Positions 1-9,900 of a DNA stretch of 64,000 bases are shown here, one piece after another. The notes below the pieces were generated by a model. That model saw only the letters and a program-made list of their open reading frames with translations. It was not told the DNA's origin and made no database searches. Position 1 is the first letter of the stretch. Each line of letters opens with the position of its first letter. Made by a program: the position numbers and the translations under genes. The stretch is from Chamaea fasciata. Lineage: Eukaryota > Chordata > Aves > Passeriformes > Sylviidae. The stretch spans positions 42,862,144 through 42,926,143 of the forward strand of contig JARCOQ010000003.1 of NCBI GenBank assembly GCA_029207755.1. The letters are read 5' to 3'.

Positions 1-184
1 AAGCTATGTAGGAAAGTAGATGGAAGACCACCACACACTCTGAAGCAAAGGCTTCTTCAATACAAGTCTGTAACTGGCACCCCCTGTTCTTGACCCCTCA
101 AAATAGGGCTAGTTTAACTAATGCCAGTTAAAAAGGCAAATGGCTATTGTCTGTGATCAAACTGGTTATGTATCAGTCTCCTTT

Positions 185-325
185 CCCTTCCTCATCAGGT
201 CTGGAAGGTCCCAAGCACCAGACAGAATTCTTCTCCCTCTTCCCTATCAGCCTCAAGGTTCCTGGGCACTGGGTTCACTTCTTTCTTCCTTCCTTATCAG
301 TCTTGAAGGTCCCAGGCACTCAGGT
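185..325 (+). repeat. Imperfect minisatellite, three units of about 51 bp
   Basis: A unit of the form TTCC-(c/t)-ATCAG-(g)TCT(g)GAAGGTCCCAGGCACT recurs with its ATCAG cores at 194-198, 246-250 and 296-300, a spacing of 52 and 50 bp. Units differ by several substitutions, so the array is old. Confidence 0.75.
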
Positions 326-530
326 TGTGATGACACCATCACAAAACAGGGAGGTGTGGCAGAACACAGAGCACTGTCTATAAAATCAAGCAGTCATGAG
401 ACCAAAGTGGGACTTGGACCACAGTTGCTGCTGGACAGCAAAACCCATTATCTCCCTGTGGTCAGGGATATTTCCACCATCATCTGCTTCCCCCCAATTT
501 CTGAGTGAGTGATTAATATTTTTCCACATG

Positions 531-533
<3 letters not shown>

Positions 534-588
<55 letters not shown>
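534..588 (+). repeat. (TTA)n microsatellite
   Basis: About 18 TTA units. On the opposite strand this makes a poly-Asn ORF at 386-637 that is not a gene. Confidence 0.95.
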
Positions 589-590
<2 letters not shown>

Positions 591-2591
591 TGATACCACA
601 AGCAGAGTACTAAGATTTGACCCATTCTGCAGAGCATCCAGGTGATTAGGAACTGTAAGCCAACCTTAGAGTTGATACGAATTTTGTGCTAAGCTACCTA
701 GAAAATTGTGATATGCTGATTCTAATTATAAGCAACCTGTTCTATTCTGGTCACAGAATTGTATGCTATGCCAATCATAAAATTCTGCTTAAAAAATAAA
801 GCTTTAATCATAATTACAACTTTGTATCACCATCCTTCCACCCCATAGTGTTGGGTGACAAAACAGCTTTCACATAAAATCTTTTCTGGCCCAACTGGGA
901 ATAAATCATTTAGAAGAAGCTGCATACAAATACCTGGTGCAGATGTAGCTATTTTTTCAGCAAGGGAAAAGATTTATTCTGGTGTAAGTATATCAAATAG
1001 CTCATTATCCAGGCTAATAAAAAGCAACAGATGGCTCTTCAGCTCTACATTGTGGAAGGGGTCTACTAAGTGGAGTGGCCAACCACAGAAAAAACAGAGT
1101 CTGATGAAGTCACAGAAGGTCCCTGAGACCAGCAGTACCAACAGAGCCTATGCTCAGGGGGCACTTAATCTCCATTTTCCCCCTTTAATCACCGTAGACT
1201 CTCCACATGCACCAGCTGCTAATGTTAGTGTTACAAAAGCCAGAGGGTTTTGCACTGAAGCATGTAGGAGGTGTTCAGTTTGTTTCTTTATCCTGCATAA
1301 CAAGGGGAACTTCTTGTTGGGGTTTGGAGTCTGTCACTGGGAGTGGTTAACATGAGGTGTGCAGGATACCTTATGCAGGGAAGGTTCCCCTAACCTGTCA
1401 TTTCTTGTGTGGGTGTGTTTTGCCCTGGAGCAACCTTAACTGCTTTTTTAACAGAACTTTTTGGTGGGAATTGTTAGGAAAGCATTTCTCTAACTACCTA
1501 AGCCTTGCTGTGTTTTTTTGGCCCTACCTATACCACAGCATAAAATATTCTGAAAATTGGGAATTCTCAAGACTTGATAGTCATCTCAATGGCACCCAAT
1601 TTAGAGATAATTATTCCTGATTTACATAGGCATGAATAAGGGCTTTCCATATATAATATAATATATTGCCTCTCTCAGATCTAGACACAAAGGCCATTCT
1701 CAGATTCCTTCTCATAGAGAGTTAAGTGCAGATATATCAGATTAACTCCTTTGCCAAGAGCCATTACTTCCAAACTGCAGCATTGGAGAGGACCAAGAGG
1801 GTGAAGGAGAATATGTATTTGGCACTGCAGTGCAGGGGCACAGAGGTCCTGAGGGCTGTAGGAATTGAAAAGTATCTGAGATTCTTTAAGGTTCATATAG
1901 TTCAGATGAGAAACCTAGGCATGCATACCAAAACCAACCAAACAAAAAAAAAACACCCAAGCAAATTTTGCTGTTATATAATTGGATTTACCGTTTCTGA
2001 CAAGAGCCACACCCTCAGGTTCCCTCACTTTTCTGACTCCCAAAGCTGAAGGAAATGTTTTAGATTTTCTTTGTTTGCAGCTCTTACTCCACCAGCATTT
2101 TTTCCAAAACTGCAACACTATAACTTTAGCTGTTACATTTTCTCTGTCCTGCCTCCATGCTGTGGCAGAAAACCCCACTATTTAATCGACCAAGCCAATC
2201 TGGAGCAGCTAGAAATACAAAGGATCATACCATTTCAGTTGGACTTTGCAAGGAGCTCAGACACAGAGCAGGACATGGGAGAGATGAAGGAGAAAGGTAA
2301 ATCTCTGCATTTCACTTCTACTGCATTAAGGGTGTTGGTGTTGATGCAAAATAAATATATTCTCACCTTGAATTCCTCCAAAGCAATTCTTTTATGTGGT
2401 TGCCTCAGTAGAATGAAATCTTTATGAAATAGCCAGCACACCCACCCAGACATAAGCCAGGCACTAACTGTTCATGTTTAGAAACAAATTTTCCCCATGG
2501 GTACATTATTCACAGCCGGTCACTTGCCAGTTTTCCCTTGGAAGATATAAACTAAACATTAGGAATAAAGGCAATGCATAGTTTGGTCTCT

Positions 2592-2594
<3 letters not shown>

Positions 2595-2646
<52 letters not shown>
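2595..2646 (+). repeat. 52-nt poly(T) run
   Basis: An uninterrupted T homopolymer preceded by CTCTCTC. It could be the tail of an old minus-strand retroposon, but no element body is recognisable beside it. Length is likely to be unreliable in assembly. Confidence 0.9.
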
Positions 2647-4573
2647 CCCAGATGGATGGTGCTGCAAATCTGTGGTTTCTCTCTGTCCTTTTTTCCACTC
2701 ACTCGTTTACAAGTCAGCTAAATCAGTGGTTCATTCTTTAAGTCTTCCTGTTGATCCACTCAAAGGCTGCACCATGGTGTATTAGCACTTGGATCCTGAA
2801 ATCTCAGATTCTACCAGCAGAAAAATATTCACAACTTTCAAACCTTATTCCAGGAAATGAGGAAATCATCCTCCTGATCCATCCTGCCACTGCTGTGGGC
2901 ATCTCTGTTGCCTGAGAAACATAACAGGTTGCTGTTATAACAACTAGAGACCAGCTGACCTCCCGCTTCCTTTTGTCAACCAGCTGCGAAACTCCTCGGT
3001 CATGGGACAGTCTCAAATTGAACATCTGACCCCAGTTTATGCAATTCCCCTGTGACCGTTTCATAAGCTTTTTGTCACTTCACTTCACTCAATTGTTTGT
3101 GGAAAGCATTCACAGTTACCCTGGCTAATGGGAACGTTTCGGTGTGACAGCTTGCCCCGTGGCTAAGCCCTCCATCTCCAAGGCAACCTCACAATCTTGC
3201 TCTAAGAGTACTACTGCCATGTCATGAGATACAATGAAACCCCAAAGGATATGCCAGGATAATTCCAGCTCTAACTATCCATAGTGCTATTCTGCTTTAG
3301 CAGAAACTTTAGGAAACATTCCCAGAGTGGTTATTTAAACATGCGAGGGCACCACAAAGATAGCATTTGTCTTTAAAGCTCTACAAGCGACACGGGCATG
3401 AAGAGCTACACCATGAGCTCTGCCAGGGATCCCAGGGATCTTAAACAGTTTCCACAGAGCTACACCAAAATGATTGAGAGCACATAAAAATGGTAATTTC
3501 ATGTGTCTGACAAATCACCTGGGTCCTACTTCTGCAGCTCTACTACTTGAAGCTGTAGGTGTTGAAGCAGTCTCACTAGTGTGGTTCTTGAGCTGGCTCC
3601 ACCATACTCCTCTATCTGCCCTTCACAGCTGAGTCAGTGTTAAAGTCGGTCTTTTACAGTAAAGGAAGGAGTCCTTTCCAGCTCCCTTGAGTGCCATTTC
3701 AAGGTGGTCTCTGCCGGTAGTACTGCAGAGGACCAGAAACCTCACAGAAGGACATTGTGTAGGAGTGGTACTGAAGTAGTTCATTTCTCCAAGCAGCAGA
3801 CTTCAGGGATAAAATGAATGGAGAAGTTCCAACCCCTTTACAGTGGTTGTTTTCAGCTGGTTTCCCCATTCAGAAAGGCTCAGATCCTGTCTGGTCCATG
3901 CACTCCTGCACTGTCCTCACAGCCCTGAGTCTTGGAAAACACTTCTTTTCCATGTGAAAGCTGAATTACCAACCTCGTCTTAGGATCTGGAGCACAGTGA
4001 TGTGCAACCCATACACAACATCTTAGTGTCACCTTAGGTGTCTGAGAAAACCTTGTTGGTTTGTTGTTAGCTTGTTTGGGGGTTTTGCCCTACCCCAAAT
4101 TCTTTCTCCTACTAATTCCTCCTTCAAAATGTTGCTATTCCACCTTCACACCTGTGGAGGTGCAGGTGCCATTGTCTTCAGGCATAAAGAACACAAAACT
4201 GTAAGGGGAAGGGGAAAGGTTTAAATACCAGGTAGAAGAAAATGAAAAATATTGCAACTAACCTGTTACCAAAGTGGTTTAACACAGCCACATTTAAGTG
4301 GATTGTTTCAGAAAAAAACCCCAACCAGTTCTTTTTCACAACATCCCATTGATGTCAAACAAGTTGAGTATCTCAGTGCACGTGCAAAATGTCATTAAAT
4401 CCATCAGAAATCAGCTGAAGACCTGACCTTCACTCCCTTCACTTGGCTGAAAATTCTCCACTGCTGGGAATCATTCAAAAGCAAGCACTCTTTCCACTCT
4501 CCTGTGACATCAATATAACCAAAACAACTCTGCTTTTTGTCCAAAGAGCTGCCAAGAACAGGGAAATAGCACA

Positions 4574-4576
<3 letters not shown>

Positions 4577-4605
<29 letters not shown>
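4577..4605 (+). repeat. 29-nt poly(A) run
   Basis: A homopolymer with no recognisable retroposon body upstream. Confidence 0.9.
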
Positions 4606-4608
<3 letters not shown>

Positions 4609-6167
4609 TGTGTTTCCAAAAGCAGTTTTGTACATCTTCTAAAACAAAAGGCTGTGCCTGAATGTGTGCAGCGATAACACTGACACAAATCATTTCATGT
4701 CCTGATTTTGCCCCATAGAAAGTAGAAATCTCCTGTGCAGCTGGTAGGGCAGCAATCAAGCTGTTGCACAACTCAATATGCAGATCAGGCCTGAGGAAGT
4801 TCTGCTGTGATCCTCTTTGTCCTCTGTTTTTCAAGGGTGATTGAAATCTGTTTTCTCAGATTAGGAAATTGGAGAGAGGTTTTATGTTACACCTCTGAAT
4901 AATTTTGAACACTGCATGATAGTCACGCGTTCTCAATAGTTGAAAGCACCAGATTTCAGCAACTTCTGCTTGGCTGCCTGGAGAGTTTAAAGCTCACTCT
5001 CGAAGTTCTACTCCTCTGCTATCTGTGTTAGGTGATTTACTGACCTCCTGAATCTTTTGATGGATTTGTCTGATATTCAAGTTTGTCAAAAACTGTCTTT
5101 GTTTATTTGTAAAATGCAAAAGACCTGATACTAGGCTAATGTCGCGGCTAATTCCCGAAGGGTGGGCTCTGCTAGCTTTGGACTCTGAAGCATTTGCATT
5201 TCACAGCTGGGCTTATCTGGTTTCTAGTAAGGTGCAAGTTCCACCCAAAATTTTTTCCTTATTCAGGATGTTTATAATCACTCCTGGAGGCTCTTTCCCT
5301 CTGTCAAATCAGATCGACCAGTTGACCAACAGATTAAAAAATTATTAAGGGTGGGGAGGAAGGACAGGCACACACGCACACCCACACACAAAGGCTGCAA
5401 GCACTCCGCCTTTGTGCTCATATGAGCTTTGTTTCCTTGGGAATCCAGCTACTAAAACAGGCAACAGCTGTGACAAGAAATGAGATCTAGCAGCAGAGCA
5501 GCAAGACTAATGATTTGCGAACCTTTTGGTTTGGGGGTTTGCAAGACCCATCCCTATTTTAAACATGTCGAGGAATGCATCAGGATGCATGTGTAGGGAA
5601 GTACGAATCTAGTGGGCAAGCAGATGTTTTGTAGCTCATCATTATAAGAAATGAAGCATCATGAAGTGCCCTCTGTGCTGGGAAATATTTGCAGTGTGCA
5701 TCCATCTCCTTTGTGCTCAGTCCTGCAGTGTCTCCTGAGAACACTCACACTAAGCCTCAAGTAGAGGAAACACAGTTTTTACCAGGCCTGACTAAACATA
5801 GGATGCAAATAACCTGGGTTTGGGAATTTGCCTCTGTCCCAACAGCTACATTTGCTGCTTAGATTTCTTTTCCTGATATCAAGTGGCTTCACTATCAGAT
5901 CTTTTCAGTGTAACAGTTAGTGTCTCCAGTTTCCAGCCCCTGTCTCAGTGTCACTTTGCCATCCTCCCTGGGCTCTTTCCCCTGGCACACGAGGTGGGTG
6001 GGCACTAAGGGGAGTAACACGGCACCTGGTGCTGCGCTGGAGGTGCGCTCCCGTTCACCTTGCCTGGAAGGAAAGCACCTGGATCCTGACCAAGCCAGGG
6101 AGCAAACGGGCACTAAGGAGACAAGCGTGGACAGGCAGCAAGCAGAGGACACGGTCTCAAGCTGTGC

Positions 6168-6401
6168 CAGGGAAGGTTTATGTTGGACATGAGGAGGAAT
6201 TTCTTCACAGAAAGAATGTCGCTATTGGACATTGGGATGGGCTGCCCCGGGAAGGTGGTGGAGTCACCATTCCTGGAAGTGTTTTAAGACTGGACGTGGC
6301 ACTCAGAGCCATGGTCTGGTTGACATGGTGGGGTTCAGCCATAGGTTGGACTCGATTACCTCAGAGGTCTTTTTTAACCCAACGGATTCTGTGATTCTGT
6401 G
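6168..6401 (+). mobile_element. CR1 LINE 3' fragment, + strand
   Basis: It contains the standard avian CR1 3' region: GGAGGAATTTCTTCACAGAAAG near 6190, GGCTGCCC and GGTGGTGGAGTCACCATTCC near 6240-6272, GTTGGACTCGATTACCTCAGAGG near 6347, and it ends in the octamer repeat GGATTCTGTGATTCTGTG. It is 5'-truncated, as most copies are. The 3' end lies about 80 bp before the TSNAX CpG island. Confidence 0.93.
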
Positions 6402-6650
6402 GAAGCACCGTAGTCCTGGCATGCCAGGGAAGAAAGGGGCAGTAAGGAGACAGTCGGGGGGTGAGGGGAATGCGACATGACAGCCGCTTTATGCGGGTCT
6501 GGGCTGAGAAATGTCGCTGGTTTCCTGCGGGTCCAAGCCGCGGACCGGCGCTGCGCCGGTGGCGGGACACGCCGGCCACCGGCGAGACGGCGGGCAGACA
6601 ACGGCACAGCTCCCCGGCCGCACTCCGACCACGCCGCCGCCCCGCCCGGC

Positions 6651-6669
6651 ACTACAAGTCCCGTCGTGC
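6651..6669 (+). promoter_or_regulatory. ZNF143/STAF-type promoter element
   Basis: ACTACAAGTCCCGTCGTGC closely resembles the ZNF143/THAP11 promoter motif ACTACAATTCCCAGCATGC, conserving the ACTACAA-TCCC core and the terminal TGC. It sits about 310 bp upstream of the TSNAX start codon inside the CpG island, the usual location for this element near transcription starts. Function is inferred from the motif only. Confidence 0.65.
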
Positions 6670-6981
6670 CGCGGGCGGTGAGGCCCCGCGACGGGGTCGC
6701 ACACTAGCTGCCCACGGAGTCGCCTTCTCGGAGGCACGGCCCGGCCTCGGCGTTGCCCCGATTTCACGAGCACCAGCGTCCGAATCACGCTCCCCGTCGC
6801 CAGGGCTCCGCGCCGCGGGCGGCGGGCCGGGCTCCTTCCGCCTGCTTGGAGTTTCGCCGTCAGGCGCCCGCGCGGCGTCCCTCCACGGCGCCGGGAGCGC
6901 GGGGGCGGCGCGGCGGGGCCCTGGCGGCGCGCGGGGTCGCTGCGGGTTGCCGGGGGGACGCTGCGCGGCCGCGGCTCCGGG

Positions 6982-6997
6982 ATGAGCGGCAAGGAAG
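6982..6997 (+). CDS. TSNAX: TSNAX coding exon 1
   Basis: The exon holds only ATG AGC GGC AAG GAA G (MSGKE plus the first base of a Gly codon), then the donor GTGATG. Mammalian TRAX also has a very short first coding exon reading MS-K-EG, which fixes this ATG as the start. It lies inside a dense CpG island. The donor is weaker than consensus (G at +3, T at +5), but the phase-1 join to the exon at 8892 restores [13 protein letters not shown], which is diagnostic of the family. The long ORFs crossing this region on both strands are products of the GC-rich composition. Confidence 0.93.
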
Positions 6998-9900
6998 GTG
7001 ATGTCTCCGTCCCTCCCCTCCCCTCCCCTTCCCACCTCAGGAGACCGAGGCGTGAGGAGCTGGAGCCGGCGGAACCGCGGGGAGGCCCCGCGGCTCGGAG
7101 GGGACGGGGGTGCGGAGCCCCTGCCGTGCCCGGCGGTGCCCTTCGGCTGTGTCGTGACACTCGCACTGCCGCTCCTTCGCGGGTGTCCCTGACCTTTCCT
7201 TCGTGGGTGCCCTCCTTCCCGTTGTACGGGTGCGCCAGAGAACCTGGCTATAGGGATCTGCATCCCTGGGGGTGGAAAAGCAGATGCCAATGAGGGAAGC
7301 TGAGTGTGTGAGGCCTGTAAAGCGCTTGTGCTAACGATTCAGTATAGTATGTGTCTGTATATATATATATATAATCTTATATACCTAGCATAGTATGTAT
7401 GTGAAATACATATTTTTTACAGCTTGTTCTGCCGCCTGTGTGTTGGTTTAGCCCTGGCAGTCACAGAATCAGAGTCACAGAACGGGTCAGGCTGGAAGGG
7501 ACCACAGGGGGTCCTCTGTTCCAAGCTCCCTGCTCAGGCAGGGTCATCCCAGAGCACCTGGCACAGGATTGTGTCCAGATGGTTCTTGAACATCTCCACT
7601 GAGGGAGACTCCACAACCTCTTAGGACAACCTGTTCCAGTGCTCAGTCACCTGCAGAGTAAAGTTCTCCCTCATATTCAGGAAGAATGGAACTTCCTGAG
7701 CATTGGTTTCTGCCTTTGCCTCTTGTCCTGCTGCTTGGCACCACCGAGAATCACACAGGCCTCCCTTCAGCACTCTTTCAAAGGGGTGCATTTTATGTTT
7801 TTGACTGCTATAGGAAAAACAAAACCCTGAACTCCTGTCCAACAGAAAAGAAGGAAAAAATTATTTTCATTTTCCTCTTTAAGAAAGTAGCTACGCCCAC
7901 TTCTGGTTTTGGTTTGGGATAATAAACAATTAAGCGGAAACATTTTAAAATCCAGTGTTCCCTTGGTTCTTCTTACAAGGAAATTGAGAGAACTTCATGT
8001 ATTCAAAAAGTATGCCTGTATTCAAGTTTGCCAGATTTTGGGCTCTGTTAGGAGCAGTGTCCAGCTGTCACCAAAAGGAGGGAGAGGGAGGGAGGAGTGG
8101 GTGACACAATGAGTTAGTCCAAGGTGAAGGAAGGATAAAAGGAAGAAACAACAGAGGGTGTACATTGGGAGTAAAACATAGTCCAAAAGAGATGAATTTT
8201 GGGTATGGAAAAGGAGGGTTAAGGAAGAGGCACACGAAGCAGCTGGAATGAGCAGCTACATTCAGAGAAGAAACTGGTTAATGGGCAGAGGGTAAGCACC
8301 TAAGAAGTTACCCTGCAGGAGCTAAACCTAACACATCTGAATAGGGGTAGTTGCTTAAATTGTGCCTTACTTCTTTTTCTGGTTACTGGAGACCCATGAC
8401 ATAAATCACAGTAACAAAAACTTGCAGGTTTATTGACTAGTTTCAAACTGAATATTTAAAATAGTTAGGGGGAAAAAAAAGAAGAAGAAAGGTCTAATCC
8501 TGTAGGTCCTTGTTCACACAAGGATTCCTATGCAACCATTCACTTACAGCAAGACATCATAAAAGGGTATGAAGACCCAAACACCTTACAAAAAAAAGGT
8601 TTAGGTTTCTGCCACACTCTTCCATTGAAATAGATTTTTTTTTTCTAATATTCACTGGCAATGTGGTACAAAAAGTAACATGATAATGTGAAGCTGGCAT
8701 CAGTTGATAATAAGGTTCATCCAGTTACCTTATTCTGTCCTGTGGAATGCTGTCAGGAATGCTCTGAAGAGAGCATTGTGGTGCTCCTTATGTTCTGGCA
8801 AAACTGTATTTTTAAGTTTTTGTTTGTTTGTTTGTTTTGGTTTGTTTGTTTGTTTTTTGTGGTTTTTTTGTGTCTGTCTTCTATTTATTAGGATCAGGTG
8901 GGTTCAGAAAACGAAAGCATGACAATTTTCCACATGGTCAAAGAAGAGAAGAAAAAGAGAACGTTAACCCACCTTCAGCTATGATGACATCTTTTAAATG
9001 TAAGTAAGCATTTGGAAAACCAGATATTAAAAATGTGGTGTAGAAATTGCTGGGAAATTATTAGTGGAATAAACCAGCTCTCTCTGAGGGAGAAACTTGA
9101 AACTAGTTGGACTCACACTCCATTCCTTTAGAGCTTAGTGTTTGTTCTGCATTCTGTGCAGTGAAGTCCTGGGAGTGGGATTTTGCATAGGATTTTGCCT
9201 GGTTCATGACTTGCTCCTGTTTCCATCCCACCTGCTGTTCCCCCTGCCCTCCTCACTTGTGCTGAGCCTGATGCTGAGCAAACTGCACAAGTGTTCAGCC
9301 AGGCAAAGGATGACCAGGCCATTTGGTGGCAGAAAACTGTAGGATCTGCAGATGGGTAATACAGAATCTGAGCCACAGGGGCAGCAGGAGGAGATGGTGA
9401 CCTTTGGGAAACTGAGGAGGCTCTGACCTTGGCTGTGGTGCACAGATGACTAAGCTACTTAAATGTAAATCTGGATGCTTTGTTTAAAGAGTTGGTAGTT
9501 GTTTATACTTGCACTTTTTCAAGAAAAGACTTCAACTAACTACTACCTTTATGTAGTCACTTTATTCACTTTGATTGCATTTTAAATATTAACATATATT
9601 TGAGATTGTTTAAATAGGCAGGTGTAAACTTCCCTTCTGCCAAATCATTTTTATAGGATTTTTCACCAAACCAGAGTTTGGTGAAAAATCAGTACATTTA
9701 AATTTCTCATTAGACAACCCCTAACAAAGCAAAGTTCGGAAATGAGAAGCCTTGACTGAAGAAGGAAGGAGGTGTGAGATGGGGAACAGATTAATTCTTC
9801 TTGTAAAATTTTTCCTGTGCCACACATTTTCTATGAAGCTTAAGAAAGGTGAAATATAAGCTGGCTGGCTGCTTTAGATGGTTAATGTGTACTTCAATGT

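Larger units (their letters stand above)
1..6165. other. Intergenic region upstream of TSNAX
   Basis: No gene can be supported. ORFs up to 166 codons (for example 855-1355 on +) show no family motifs and no codon-usage signal I can recognise. The stretch holds a minisatellite near 185-322, a TTA microsatellite, long T and A homopolymers and a CA-rich patch near 5367-5390. In many vertebrates EGLN1 lies further upstream on the opposite strand; none of its exons is recognisable here. Confidence 0.6.
6480..7200 (+). promoter_or_regulatory. TSNAX: CpG-island promoter of TSNAX
   Basis: GC content and CpG density jump abruptly here and fall again after about 7200. The region contains GC-box-like sites (CCCCGCCC near 6640-6648), many GCGC and CCGCC runs, no obvious TATA box, and the TSNAX start codon at 6982. 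The layout is that of a TATA-less housekeeping promoter with a short 5'UTR. Long overlapping ORFs on both strands (for example across 6489-7290 on the minus strand) reflect scarcity of stop codons in GC-rich DNA. Divergent transcription from the island is possible but cannot be seen. Confidence 0.85.
6998..8891 (+). other. TSNAX: TSNAX intron 1
   Basis: The first 200 bases belong to the CpG island. A minus-strand CR1 copy (about 7455-7790) and a short TA repeat near 7358-7373 follow. The part from about 8050 to 8300 is purine-rich. The 3' end carries a (TTTG)n tract immediately before the exon 2 acceptor. No other gene is seen. Confidence 0.85.

Noticed and set aside
386..637. Poly-Asn ORF on the minus strand
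   Set aside because: It is the translation of the TTA microsatellite.
855..1355. 166-codon + strand ORF upstream of TSNAX
   Set aside because: No family motif, ordinary intergenic composition, no conserved start context or adjacent splice sites that form a gene.
1..6165. EGLN1 exons expected upstream of TSNAX by synteny
   Set aside because: No stretch resembles its MYND finger or hydroxylase domain on either strand; the gene is probably further upstream, outside the window.
6489..7290. Long minus-strand ORFs (225 and 212 codons) across the TSNAX CpG island
   Set aside because: The sequences are Arg/Pro/Ala-rich low-complexity products of GC-rich DNA with few stop codons, overlap the real TSNAX exon 1 and carry no recognisable domain.
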